Source of the DNA: a virus | DNA length: 44,072 nucleotides | Virus record (IMG/VR): IMGVR_UViG_3300035099_000147 | Location: 1-44,072 of that record | Reading direction: 5' to 3' (one strand) | Shown here: positions 34,480-41,344 of the stretch, one piece after another | Numbering within the stretch: position 1 is the stretch's first letter | Layout: each line of letters opens with the position of its first letter | Notes under the pieces: generated by a model | The model's input: the letters and a program-made list of their open reading frames with translations, nothing else | What the model was told of the DNA's origin: nothing | Database searches by the model: none | Translations under genes and position numbers: made by a program

Positions 34480-34734
34480 CTATAATGGCTTGGAGTTCTG
34501 GTCTTTGACATAGTCATAAACATTTTTGATCCGCTCGGCCAAAAACTTTCCTGGCGAATGAGTTTCAAGGAGTTCCCGGTAAAGTTCTTCGGGCACATCC
34601 AGGTAGTGATAAATGCCTCCCTTTATAAATCTGACGGAGAGAATGCCCACCATAGAGCCTTTCTTAATATCACCACTGCGGTAAGCAACGGCCTCCACAT
34701 TCGACGAATCTACTTTATGCCAGATCATCGTCAT
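34480..34734 (-). CDS. KTSC domain protein
   Basis: 84 aa. The KTSC pattern is plain: V-D-SSNVEAVAY, LSVRFIKGGIYHYLDVPEEL, and an HSPGKFLAERIKNVYDY end. The domain is found in lysyl-tRNA synthetase-related proteins and, alone, in many phages, where its role is unknown. ATG 34734 overlaps the previous stop (ATGA). The C-terminal NSKPL faintly resembles the neighbouring SPAKPL tails. Confidence 0.8.
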   Translation of the reverse strand: MTMIWHKVDSSNVEAVAYRSGDIKKGSMVGILSVRFIKGGIYHYLDVPEELYRELLETHSPGKFLAERIKNVYDYVKDQNSKPL

Positions 34735-34991
34735 CCCTCCTTATTGGGTATCAGCTCATCTGGAATCTTCGGGATAAGTTCACCGACCATAAATCCTGGA
34801 TGCCGCCCGCACCAGATGTCAGGCCTCGTTTTAGGGAAGAATGAATTGACTCCGATCTGTGGCTTCTTGTCGAGAAGGGTTTGATAAGGTATAAGAATGG
34901 GATAGGGATGGTCTGCCCTGCATTCTCCGTCAGGGCCAGGCTCTATCGGGTTCCAATAAGGACAATTTGCGCACACGGGTCTCTCGCTCAT
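34731..34991 (-). CDS. Small Cys/His-rich protein
   Basis: 86 aa with ATG 34991 behind GGAGG; an in-frame ATG 33 codons earlier has no ribosome binding site and its extension is only basic low complexity. Cys at 7 and 10 (CANCPYW), CRADHP near 24-29 and WCGRHP near 60 could bind zinc. The middle is proline-rich. The stop is coupled to the KTSC gene. Function unknown. Confidence 0.6.
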   Translation of the reverse strand: MSERPVCANCPYWNPIEPGPDGECRADHPYPILIPYQTLLDKKPQIGVNSFFPKTRPDIWCGRHPGFMVGELIPKIPDELIPNKEG

Positions 34992-35040
34992 TTTTGCTTC
35001 CTCCTTTTTTTTATTTTGAATTTCTTTCCTTCTTTTCACT

Positions 35041-35157
35041 TCACCCATTTGTAGACTCATCATCAATCTTCGTATCAGCCTTTGTATCAACCTTCACATC
35101 GTGGGTGACATCCTGGACTTCGAGAACAATGTCAGCCTTCTCATCTGATTCGATCAT
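35041..35157 (-). CDS. 38-aa acidic miniprotein
   Basis: The start overlaps the previous stop (ATGA at 35154-35157), giving a frame of 38 codons rich in Asp, Lys and Val (ESDEKADIVLEVQDVTHDVK, then KADTKIDDESTNG). It shows a repeat of the kind VDTKADTKIDDE. It has no recognised domain. The overlap is the main reason to accept it. Confidence 0.45.
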   Translation of the reverse strand: MIESDEKADIVLEVQDVTHDVKVDTKADTKIDDESTNG

Positions 35158-35432
35158 TCTTTTTCTCCTTCTTTCTGTATTGGGTTTATGATCAACTCTT
35201 CGATACCGTAGTCAACCAAAATCTTGTTGAGATATTTAACGATTTCATCTCGGTCAATATCTCCCCAATTTGACCTATTTAAAATTGAATCCCTATAACC
35301 CATCAAGCATTTTAACCTCAAGTTTGGGTCCTGTGCGAAATCTTGTCCCCTCCATTTCTTCCCAATACCATCAAGGAATTCTATCTCGGCTTGTGTTGAC
35401 CAATGCCTTCTCCATTCATTACCATTCTTCAT
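35154..35432 (-). CDS. Hypothetical protein (92 aa)
   Basis: Starts four bases inside the preceding gene. Mixed helix with aromatic residues (EWRRHWSTQAEIEFLDGIGK) and a C-terminal helix region (DEIVKYLNKILVDYGIEELI), ending in a charged tail. Lies in the small-gene run between probable small terminase and large terminase. No known family. Confidence 0.55.
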   Translation of the reverse strand: MKNGNEWRRHWSTQAEIEFLDGIGKKWRGQDFAQDPNLRLKCLMGYRDSILNRSNWGDIDRDEIVKYLNKILVDYGIEELIINPIQKEGEKE

Positions 35433-35659
35433 TCCATCTTCTCCGCTGATATGTATGCACCCTGAGGAGGGCAGTGGGGATCAATGATAACTCTCATCCC
35501 AAAGATCTCAAATACATTTGTATGTTTCTTCCCATCTCTTCTATTGAGTTCACGAACGAGCTGATCATGGGCAATGTTTGAGAGATAGAGATATTTGGCC
35601 TTCAATCCATTTTTCTCAAAATTGCGTTTCATGTTGTCCAAAAGGTTCAAGATGGTCAT
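35429..35659 (-). CDS. Hypothetical protein (76 aa)
   Basis: Start and stop overlap both neighbours by four bases. N-terminal helix (LLDNMKRNFEKNGLKAKYLY), then a short beta part (VFEIFGMRVIIDPHCPPQGA) with one Cys and a His. This 'G-M-R-(V)-I-x-D' ending is common among small phage proteins, with no known function. Confidence 0.55.
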   Translation of the reverse strand: MTILNLLDNMKRNFEKNGLKAKYLYLSNIAHDQLVRELNRRDGKKHTNVFEIFGMRVIIDPHCPPQGAYISAEKME

Positions 35660-36237
35660 TTCGTTATCTCAACCGAGGCCCGTAAAGCCTTGAGGGCCTT
35701 CAGTCTATGGAAGATCGTAACTCCAAGATCAATCTTCTTTTCGCATTTATTACAGATGATGGGCTCACCACAATCAGGACACTTGCTGGCACTTGAGATT
35801 ACTTCAAGCACTTCCTTCTGAAAATCCTGTGACACTCGGTAATCCGCAAGGACTTTCATTATCTCAACCTGGAATGAGAGCTGCATCCGAATCTCTTTGA
35901 TCGTGTCGAGCGCCATGCTCCGGGCATCCTTGCCTTCAGGTTTGACCGTCTTCGGCTCCTTGCCCTGTATCCACAGCACAAGGTCGTCAAGAATTTCATT
36001 CGACCGCTTATTGATTTGCGAGAGCTGGTCCACCACGTCAAGCTCCCGCCTTACGATCTCATGGGCTGTCTCAAGGGTCGTCTGCTTCACGATGGAGAGA
36101 TTTAGTTTCTTTCTGGCGCCCCTGATTGCCCTTTCTGATACACCAAGGGCTTTCGCAATCTCTTTGTCTTTCTTGCCTTCCTTGACCATGTCCCACATTT
36201 GCACACGATCAAATTTTTGCCCAGGATGGATAGCCAT
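35656..36237 (-). CDS. Probable terminase small subunit
   Basis: 193 aa. Residues 10-50 form a helix-turn-helix (KEGKKDKEIAKALGVSERAI, then RGARKKL) like those used to recognise packaging sites. Residues 55-150 are helical, suited to oligomer rings. The C-terminal part has a zinc-ribbon-like CPDC (near 155) and CNKC (near 165). It lies upstream of the large subunit, separated by small genes. A transcriptional regulator is the alternative reading. Confidence 0.55.
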   Translation of the reverse strand: MAIHPGQKFDRVQMWDMVKEGKKDKEIAKALGVSERAIRGARKKLNLSIVKQTTLETAHEIVRRELDVVDQLSQINKRSNEILDDLVLWIQGKEPKTVKPEGKDARSMALDTIKEIRMQLSFQVEIMKVLADYRVSQDFQKEVLEVISSASKCPDCGEPIICNKCEKKIDLGVTIFHRLKALKALRASVEITK

Positions 36238-36242
36238 GGTTC

Positions 36243-36501
36243 TTACTCATTTCTTGCAATCGAAGCATTTGCCCAAAAGACAACTTCATCCAGCTTTGTT
36301 AAGGCCATGGATTGCTCTTCTGAATATGGGCACATGGCTAAGATTAAACTCGCAAACGATTTTGCCGTGGCCAGGATTAGCTCGTATCTCTCCCACTGAC
36401 CGCTGATCTTCCTTCGGCGGGTGATAGGTAAAATTCTTGTCCAGTGTCTCTTCGTCGAACATGTATGGTCCATATTTTCTTGCAACGTTACCCCATGTCA
36501 T
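36243..36501 (-). pseudogene. Frame-broken Acb2/Tad1-type hairpin protein
   Basis: ATG 36501 has a GGAG site. The first frame reads MTWGNVARKYGPYMFDEETL and on to FTYHPPKEDQ. The family's remaining part, GQWERYELILATAKSFASLI then ALTKLDEVVFWANASIARNE, is in the +1 frame, ending at TAA 36243. Dropping one base near 36402 (GAT CAG C GGT CAG) joins the halves. 'FTYHPP..ERYE.I...K..A......P.S.E.SLALT.LE.AV.WANA.IARNE' is a widespread phage family that, to my knowledge, is assigned to the Acb2/Tad1 domain, which binds cyclic nucleotides and blocks CBASS or Thoeris. Unshifted, the product would be 71 aa. Error, mutation or programmed shift cannot be told apart. Confidence 0.65.
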
Positions 36502-36502
36502 A

Positions 36503-36823
36503 TCATTTCTCCTTTCTTTTAAACACCTCAACCACCATTTTTGCCAGGACAGCAAGGCTGCCAAGCCCCGATAGAGTCTGCCCGATCACTTCAGCCCATT
36601 TTTTAATCTCAACATACCAATCAATTCTTTTAACATAAGGGATGGTGAGGGATAAAAACTTTTCCGACTCCTTCGTAATTTTTATTCTAACAGGCAATAA
36701 TCCAGCCATAGCCCATACCAATAACCCGACAGCTAAAATTATAATCGGCAACTTCCAGCTTCTCATATTCTCAAGCGCAAAGGCCGTCAATTTAATAATC
36801 AAACTACACAGCTTTCTCAGCAT
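36503..36823 (-). CDS. Two-helix small membrane protein, first late gene
   Basis: 106 aa. ATG 36823 is preferred; an in-frame TTG lies three codons earlier. A long hydrophobic segment at residues 23-45 (IIILAVGLLVWAMAGLLPV) and a second near 78-98 (GQTLSGLGSLAVLAKMVVEV) flank a charged part. The C-terminus is basic (FKRKEK). Size and topology allow a holin, but no endolysin is adjacent. Alternative: a membrane-bound anti-defence or superinfection factor. It starts the leftward block. The stop TGA is two bases before the next start. Confidence 0.55.
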   Translation of the reverse strand: MLRKLCSLIIKLTAFALENMRSWKLPIIILAVGLLVWAMAGLLPVRIKITKESEKFLSLTIPYVKRIDWYVEIKKWAEVIGQTLSGLGSLAVLAKMVVEVFKRKEK

Positions 36824-36832
36824 TATTCTCAA

Positions 36833-36861
36833 GATTTACACAATCAAAAATATAAAGTCAA
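36833..36861 (-). promoter_or_regulatory. Possible sigma-70-type promoter for the late block
   Basis: On the minus strand TTGACT and TAAATC are 17 bases apart. The -35 is good and the -10 weak. The transcript would begin only a few bases before ATG 36823. No other candidate was seen upstream. Weak call. Confidence 0.25.
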
Positions 36862-37553
36862 GAAAAATCGACATCCACCTGAAAAAAAATTGGCTGACAC
36901 CCTAAATTTTAAGACGTTTCACGTGGAACATCCTAAATATTTCCAATACATGACACGTCACGGAGGGGGGAGGGAACCAATCGCAGAGGGGTCGCCCCGC
37001 CGAAGGGGTCGTTGACGACATGGGCGTATGGGTAGGCCGCCCCGCCCGCCCGCAGTTCACATAATTTTTCACACACGCCCGCCCGCCCGCAAGCCAATGA
37101 AATCATTTAAGAAACCTCGCCCGCCTAAAGTTAACATTATATACATTATCAGACCCTCGAAGGCCAGGAACAACCCCGAACCGATCACCCAAGAACAGAG
37201 AGCCAGAACTTTTAAACCTTCACAAACTCCACGCACTCAACTCCCCCCGCCCCCCGATCTCCCAGCCTGCAGGCCGAACCAACAGGACGACAACCCGACA
37301 GTATGCGAGTCACTTTCCCCTTTGACCCTTCCGCAGACAAACCCCCTCACCCCTCTTTACGTATCCAGACCGCGCCCGCTCCTTTGAATAGAGTAAATAC
37401 TCTTTACCCGGAGGACAGGACACCCGCCCCTTACACTTATCCCCCCTTTATCCCCCCTTTTCTCTTCCCCTCCCTCTTATGGTAAGCGACAGAGAAGGAC
37501 TTCCGAAGGGAAAGAAGGGAAGGATAATAAGAAGGCAGGGAGTTTACAAAAAA
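36862..37553. other. Gene-free control region, C-rich
   Basis: About 700 bases with no convincing gene. It holds the parS-like site at 36915-36930, two GGGGTCG copies flanking a CCCC..GGGG stem near 36985-37010, two CCGCCCGCCCGC-type blocks at about 37037-37055 and 37077-37091, a small palindrome AGAGTA-AA-TACTCT at 37390-37403, and long runs poor in G on the plus strand (37100-37480). A frame at 37028-37387 exists but lacks a ribosome binding site. Could include a replication or packaging site; unproven. Confidence 0.5.
36915..36930 (+). promoter_or_regulatory. parS-like centromere site
   Basis: CGTTTCACGTGGAACA differs at one base from the parS form TGTTTCACGTGGAACA and at two from TGTTTCACGTGAAACA. 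ParB binds parS and spreads along DNA. The two halves are nearly palindromic around CACGTG. Flanking CCTAAAT occurs on both sides. No ParA or ParB gene is in this window. Confidence 0.6.
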
Positions 37554-37667
37554 TTGTCACTTTGTTATAAAATTTTTATCTTTTGTAGAATCAAGTAGTT
37601 AAGTGATTTATCAACATTTCCACAGGACGTAAATTGTCAGTCTGTTGTGAAATGCGACAGATGACAA
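37554..37667 (+). promoter_or_regulatory. Three TTGTCA-type activator half-sites
   Basis: TTGTCACTTTGT at 37554, TTGTCAGTCTGT at 37634 and, inverted, ACAGATGACAA at 37657. The last two face each other as a dyad over 34 bases. They lie about 45-155 bases upstream of the sigma-54 -24 element, the usual distance for enhancer-binding-protein sites. Which activator binds is unknown. Confidence 0.5.
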
Positions 37668-37708
37668 AGTTTGCGCTATTGAAATCATTGAGGAATTTTG
37701 TTTAAGTC

Positions 37709-37724
37709 TGGCACGCAGCTTGCT
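37709..37724 (+). promoter_or_regulatory. Sigma-54 promoter of the early operon
   Basis: TGGCACGCAGCTTGCT matches the consensus TGGCACG-N4-TTGCW fully, with GG at 37710-37711 and GC at 37722-37723, ten bases between. Transcription would start near 37735, rightward into the MoxR operon. Such promoters need host RpoN and an ATP-driven activator. The surrounding DNA is AT-rich. Confidence 0.85.
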
Positions 37725-37734
37725 TATTAAAGGT

Positions 37735-37868
37735 AAAAACAATGAAGGGGTTGGCTGGATACCCGATAACCAGCCCGTGCGGAGATTAACCCACTCTGCA
37801 TCCCACGATACGGAGTGACACTTGACGGGTTAACCCACTCCAAAGCCAACAGAAAGGAAGGGAAGATA
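37735..37868 (+). promoter_or_regulatory. Structured 5' leader of the early operon
   Basis: Between the sigma-54 start and ATG 37869. GTTGGCT (37750-37756) pairs with AGCCAAC (37844-37850), closing the leader. Inside is GGCTGG/CCAGCC (37753-37758, 37770-37775), a competing stem, and two exact copies of TTAACCCACTC (37786-37796 and 37830-37840). It may be a riboregulator or protein-binding operator. No known riboswitch class is recognised. AAAGGAAGGGAAG precedes the start. Confidence 0.5.
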
Positions 37869-38876
37869 ATGAAACCATCTCTTTTAAAGGAATGCCTAAA
37901 AACAGCAATTAGAGAGAAGGATAACCTATTAATTATCTCATCCCCAGGAGTGGGAAAGACCGCAATCACGATTCAGGCCGCAGAGGAAGAAAAGGCCGAC
38001 TTAATTATAAGTCACCCTGTAGTAAGCGACCCAACAGATTATAAAGGTTTTCCCTGGGTTTTCACCGACAAGGAAGGGAACCCAAAGGCAACCTTTATAC
38101 CTTTTGACGATCTGGAAAAACTAATAAAAGCCACAAGGCGAACTGTTTATTTGCTTGACGACCTCGGACAAGCCCCCGCAGGAGTGCAAGCCCCCGCCAT
38201 GCAGTTAATCCACGGAGGCAGGATAAACGGCCACCGAGTAAGTCCGGAAGTGGTTTTTTTCGCTTGTTCAAACAGACGACAAGACCTTGCAGGAGTAAGC
38301 GGAATTTTAGAACCAGTTAAGTCAAGGTTTAAAATAATTCACCTCGACGCCGACCTTGATGATTTTTGTAAATATGCACTTGAAAATAACTTTTCCTTCG
38401 AAGTGATAGCTTTTAATAGATGGAAAGGAAACGCCCTTTTAGACTTCAAACCAACGAAAGACATGGTAAATAGCCCTTGCCCTCGGACTTGGGAGCACGT
38501 AAGCCAAATTTTACAACATAAATACCCGCCCGAAGCGGAACTTGAACTAATAAGCGGAAGCATAGGAGAAGGCATGGCCATTGAATTCATGGCCTTTCTC
38601 AAAATAGCCCGGTCCTTGCCCGATCCCGACTTAATAGTTTTAAGACCCGACGAAGTTAATGTACCAAAAGACCCCTCAACTCTTTATGCCCTTTGCGGAG
38701 CATTGACACAAAGAGCAAGTGAGCAAACTTTTTCTAACATTGTGAAATACGCTAACCGACTCCCTTCGGACTTCAGCGTTATGTTGATAGTGGACACAAT
38801 CACCAAAAAGAAAAACCTGGTTAAAACAAGGGAATTCATTGAGTGGAATTTAAAACACCAAGATGTTTTAGTATAA
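37869..38876 (+). CDS. MoxR-type AAA+ ATPase
   Basis: 335 aa. ATG 37869 is chosen for the ribosome binding site; a start 18 codons earlier would lie in the leader structure. Walker A SPGVGKT at 25-31, Walker B VYLLDD at 93-98, a GQAPAGVQAPAMQLIHGGRI helix-turn as in MoxR/dynein-type AAA+, sensor 1 ACSNRR near 132-137, and SRF arginine finger region near 151. MoxR proteins act as chaperone-like motors with VWA partners; the VWA partner is two genes downstream. Probably unfolds or activates a target early in infection; the target is unknown. Confidence 0.85.
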   Translation: MKPSLLKECLKTAIREKDNLLIISSPGVGKTAITIQAAEEEKADLIISHPVVSDPTDYKGFPWVFTDKEGNPKATFIPFDDLEKLIKATRRTVYLLDDLGQAPAGVQAPAMQLIHGGRINGHRVSPEVVFFACSNRRQDLAGVSGILEPVKSRFKIIHLDADLDDFCKYALENNFSFEVIAFNRWKGNALLDFKPTKDMVNSPCPRTWEHVSQILQHKYPPEAELELISGSIGEGMAIEFMAFLKIARSLPDPDLIVLRPDEVNVPKDPSTLYALCGALTQRASEQTFSNIVKYANRLPSDFSVMLIVDTITKKKNLVKTREFIEWNLKHQDVLV

Positions 38877-38907
38877 CACAGGCCACAGGCCAGAAAGGAA
38901 GGAAACC

Positions 38908-39753
38908 ATGAGTATTAAAATCACAGAAAAGGCGATGTTAGTTACTTTAAAAATAGGCCAATACACAGGGAAGAAACAGGACAAGAAGGCAGAGCAAACC
39001 ATTGATAACACCTTCCAGACCCACGACGCAGGGACTTATCGAAAGTTTGTTATAGGCAAAGGCCACCTTGACGAAATCACCAAATTGACCAACGAAATAC
39101 GAACCTATCATTACACGAATACTTTACCCTGGACGGACGAAGGGAAACGCCTTTTACCTTGTGACAACTACCAGGCATATACCGACCAAATAAGAAGATA
39201 CAAGACTCTCTTTAACGAGAAGGCAGATAGTTTTAAAGCGATATACCCCGATCTCATCAAAGAAGCCCAGAGCAAATTAAACGGACTTTTTAACCCGCAG
39301 GACTACGCTGATCCCAACACGATAAGGGAAAAGTTTTATATGGAATTAACTTTTGACCCGATCCCGGAAGAAGGAGATATAAGGGTTAATATTCAACAGG
39401 ACGAACTTGACCAATTAAACAAAGACCTTGAAACCAGAAAAAACAACGCAATAGCCCAAGCCATGAAAGACCTTTATCTCCGACTCCACGACTGCATAAA
39501 ACACGCCCAGGAACGCTTAAGCGATCCAAAGGCCATATTTAGGGACAGTTTGATTGATAACATTATTGACCTTGTGAAGATATTGCCAGCCCTTAATGTT
39601 ACCAACGATCCCACCCTTGAAAAGTTGAGAGAAGAAGTAAGCGAAAAATTAACGAAGTATCAACCCGACACCTTGAGAGAATACCCGACAGCAAGACAGG
39701 AAACCGCAAACAACGCCAGCGAAATTTTAAAGAAAATGGAAGGACTTTATTGA
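38908..39753 (+). CDS. DUF3150-like protein
   Basis: 281 aa. Begins MSIKITEKAMLVTLKIGQYT, followed by GKKQDKKAEQ; the pattern of a short N-terminal strand, 'G..K.D', a 'K..L(..)I......R..Y...T.PW....R.LP' stretch (IRTYHYTNTLPWTDEGKRLL) and long helices matches DUF3150, a phage family found between MoxR ATPases and VWA proteins. The rest is coiled coil (QQDELDQLNKDLETRKNNAI). GGAAGG precedes the ATG. It may be an adaptor or substrate of the ATPase. No catalytic motif. Confidence 0.7.
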   Translation: MSIKITEKAMLVTLKIGQYTGKKQDKKAEQTIDNTFQTHDAGTYRKFVIGKGHLDEITKLTNEIRTYHYTNTLPWTDEGKRLLPCDNYQAYTDQIRRYKTLFNEKADSFKAIYPDLIKEAQSKLNGLFNPQDYADPNTIREKFYMELTFDPIPEEGDIRVNIQQDELDQLNKDLETRKNNAIAQAMKDLYLRLHDCIKHAQERLSDPKAIFRDSLIDNIIDLVKILPALNVTNDPTLEKLREEVSEKLTKYQPDTLREYPTARQETANNASEILKKMEGLY

Positions 39754-39754
39754 T

Positions 39755-40960
39755 ATGGAAAAACTAACGGCCCAGAAAAAAATTGAAAAAGCAAAAGTAT
39801 CGCTTTATCTTGACCAGCCTTTTTTTGCTTCAATCCTTTTCAGATTTGAAATGATTGAAGATAGCGCAGGGATAAAGACCCGAACGATGGCCACCGATGG
39901 GAAAGTAATTTATTTTTACCCGCCCTTTGTTAATTCGATCACCCTGGAAGAAGTTAAAGGAGTGTTAGCCCACGAAGTAACCCACGTTATTTTATTACAT
40001 CCCTTTAGGCGACAAGGCAGAGAGCTCAAAAAATTTAATATAGCTTGCGATTATGCCGTTAACCCAATAATAAAAGACGCAGGTTTTAAACTTTGTGAAG
40101 GCCACCTTGACGACCCGCAATATCACAACATGGAAGCGGAGACAATTTATAACAAACTGCCACACGACCCCCAGGGACAGACACAGCCAGGCCAGGGACA
40201 GCCCCAGGGAAAGCCACAGGGACAAGGCCAGGGACAGCCCGAACCTTGCCCCGATCCTGGAAATATGGGAGGAGTGATTGACTACCCAGGAACGCCCGAC
40301 CAAACTAAACAGGCCGAACTCGAACAAAAAATGTATAACGTCCAAACTGCCCAAATATCAAAAAAACAAGGCCACCTCCCGGGAAGTTTTGAAAGATTAA
40401 TAGAGGAATTGACCGAACCAAGAATAAATTGGAAGGAAAAACTTGCAGAGTTTATTGACAACCGATCCAGAAACGACTTTACATGGACGATCCCAAACCG
40501 AAGATATTTAGGCCAGGGATTTTATCTTCCATCATTATTAAGCCCCGAATTAGGAGAAATAATTTGCTTAATTGACGCAAGTGGAAGCATAAGCCCCCAG
40601 GACTTAACCGACCTTGTAAGCGAAATTAAAGGTATCCTTGAATTATACGAAGGAACAGAACTTAAAATAATCTTTTTTGACACGAAGGCCACCGATCCCT
40701 TTACGATCCAGAACGACACCGACATTAAAAATTTAAAACTTTCAAACCTCGGAGGAGGAACAAACTATAAACCGCCTTTTGAAAAAATCGAAAAGGAAGG
40801 ACTTGACCCAAAGGCAATCATAATATTGACCGATGGACAATGCAATAACTTTCCAAAGACACCTGATCAGCCCGCCCTATGGATAATCAAAGGGAAAGAA
40901 GATTATAAAAGATTCAAGCCCCCATTCGGTCAGACCCTTTTAATGGACGATCAGGCCTAA
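39755..40960 (+). CDS. Metallopeptidase-VWA fusion protein
   Basis: 401 aa, two bases after the DUF3150-like gene. Residues 60-135 form a zinc peptidase-like domain with HEVTH (73-77) and a following NIACDYAVNPII segment with an acidic residue. Residues 138-165 are a Gln/Gly/Pro-rich linker (QGQTQPGQGQPQGKPQGQGQ). Residues 215-401 are a VWA-like (DUF2201 type) domain with a full MIDAS: DASGS (D274, S276, S278), T336 in GGGTNY and D360 in ILTDG. VWA proteins bind targets through the metal and work with MoxR ATPases. Peptidase activity is likely but unproven. Confidence 0.85.
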   Translation: MEKLTAQKKIEKAKVSLYLDQPFFASILFRFEMIEDSAGIKTRTMATDGKVIYFYPPFVNSITLEEVKGVLAHEVTHVILLHPFRRQGRELKKFNIACDYAVNPIIKDAGFKLCEGHLDDPQYHNMEAETIYNKLPHDPQGQTQPGQGQPQGKPQGQGQGQPEPCPDPGNMGGVIDYPGTPDQTKQAELEQKMYNVQTAQISKKQGHLPGSFERLIEELTEPRINWKEKLAEFIDNRSRNDFTWTIPNRRYLGQGFYLPSLLSPELGEIICLIDASGSISPQDLTDLVSEIKGILELYEGTELKIIFFDTKATDPFTIQNDTDIKNLKLSNLGGGTNYKPPFEKIEKEGLDPKAIIILTDGQCNNFPKTPDQPALWIIKGKEDYKRFKPPFGQTLLMDDQA

Positions 40961-40998
40961 ACACAGACCAGGCCAACCTGGAGAAAGGATTAGAAACA

Positions 40999-41232
40999 AT
41001 GAAAACCGTAACCGAGTTATTGATCGACTTGACAGACCGGGTTAACCCGATCAACAGAACAGCCACAGCTCATCTTGAAGGATTAGAAATCAACGTCCAA
41101 GTTATTGACGCCCGCCAGGTATGGAACAGAACACAAGTTTTAATCACGCCCTTGAATGGAAAAGGCCAGAAATGGATTGACAGCGACAGACTCCAAAGAA
41201 GGCCAGACCAAGAAGGAACTGAAAAGAAATGA
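40999..41232 (+). CDS. Hypothetical early protein (77 aa)
   Basis: GGAGAAAGG lies before ATG 40999. Beta-strand-rich (TATAHLEGLEINVQVIDARQ, VWNRTQVLITPLNGKGQKWI), like a small SH3-type fold, with a charged C-terminus. Its stop overlaps the next ATG (ATGA). Probable accessory of the MoxR operon; no family recognised. Confidence 0.6.
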   Translation: MKTVTELLIDLTDRVNPINRTATAHLEGLEINVQVIDARQVWNRTQVLITPLNGKGQKWIDSDRLQRRPDQEGTEKK

Positions 41233-41336
41233 AAATCTTAAAAGGTTTTATACAAGGCTTTATAGCTATCATCCTCGAACCGCTTGCAGTATCTTTAATC
41301 ATTGTGATCTTGCAAGGACTCATCAAATTACTTTGA
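41229..41336 (+). CDS. 35-aa single-span membrane peptide
   Basis: Begins MKILKGFIQGFIAIILEPLA and is hydrophobic almost throughout (AVSLIIVILQGLIKLL). Overlap with the preceding stop (ATGA) and the downstream gene nine bases away support it. A small membrane peptide in an early operon could be host-directed. Too short for homology. Confidence 0.55.
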   Translation: MKILKGFIQGFIAIILEPLAVSLIIVILQGLIKLL

Positions 41337-41344
41337 GGAAGGTC

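Noticed and set aside
37028-37387. Plus-strand frame of 119 codons, Pro/Arg-rich
   Set aside because: No ribosome binding site; the composition follows from the C-rich DNA; no domain. Treated as part of the control region.
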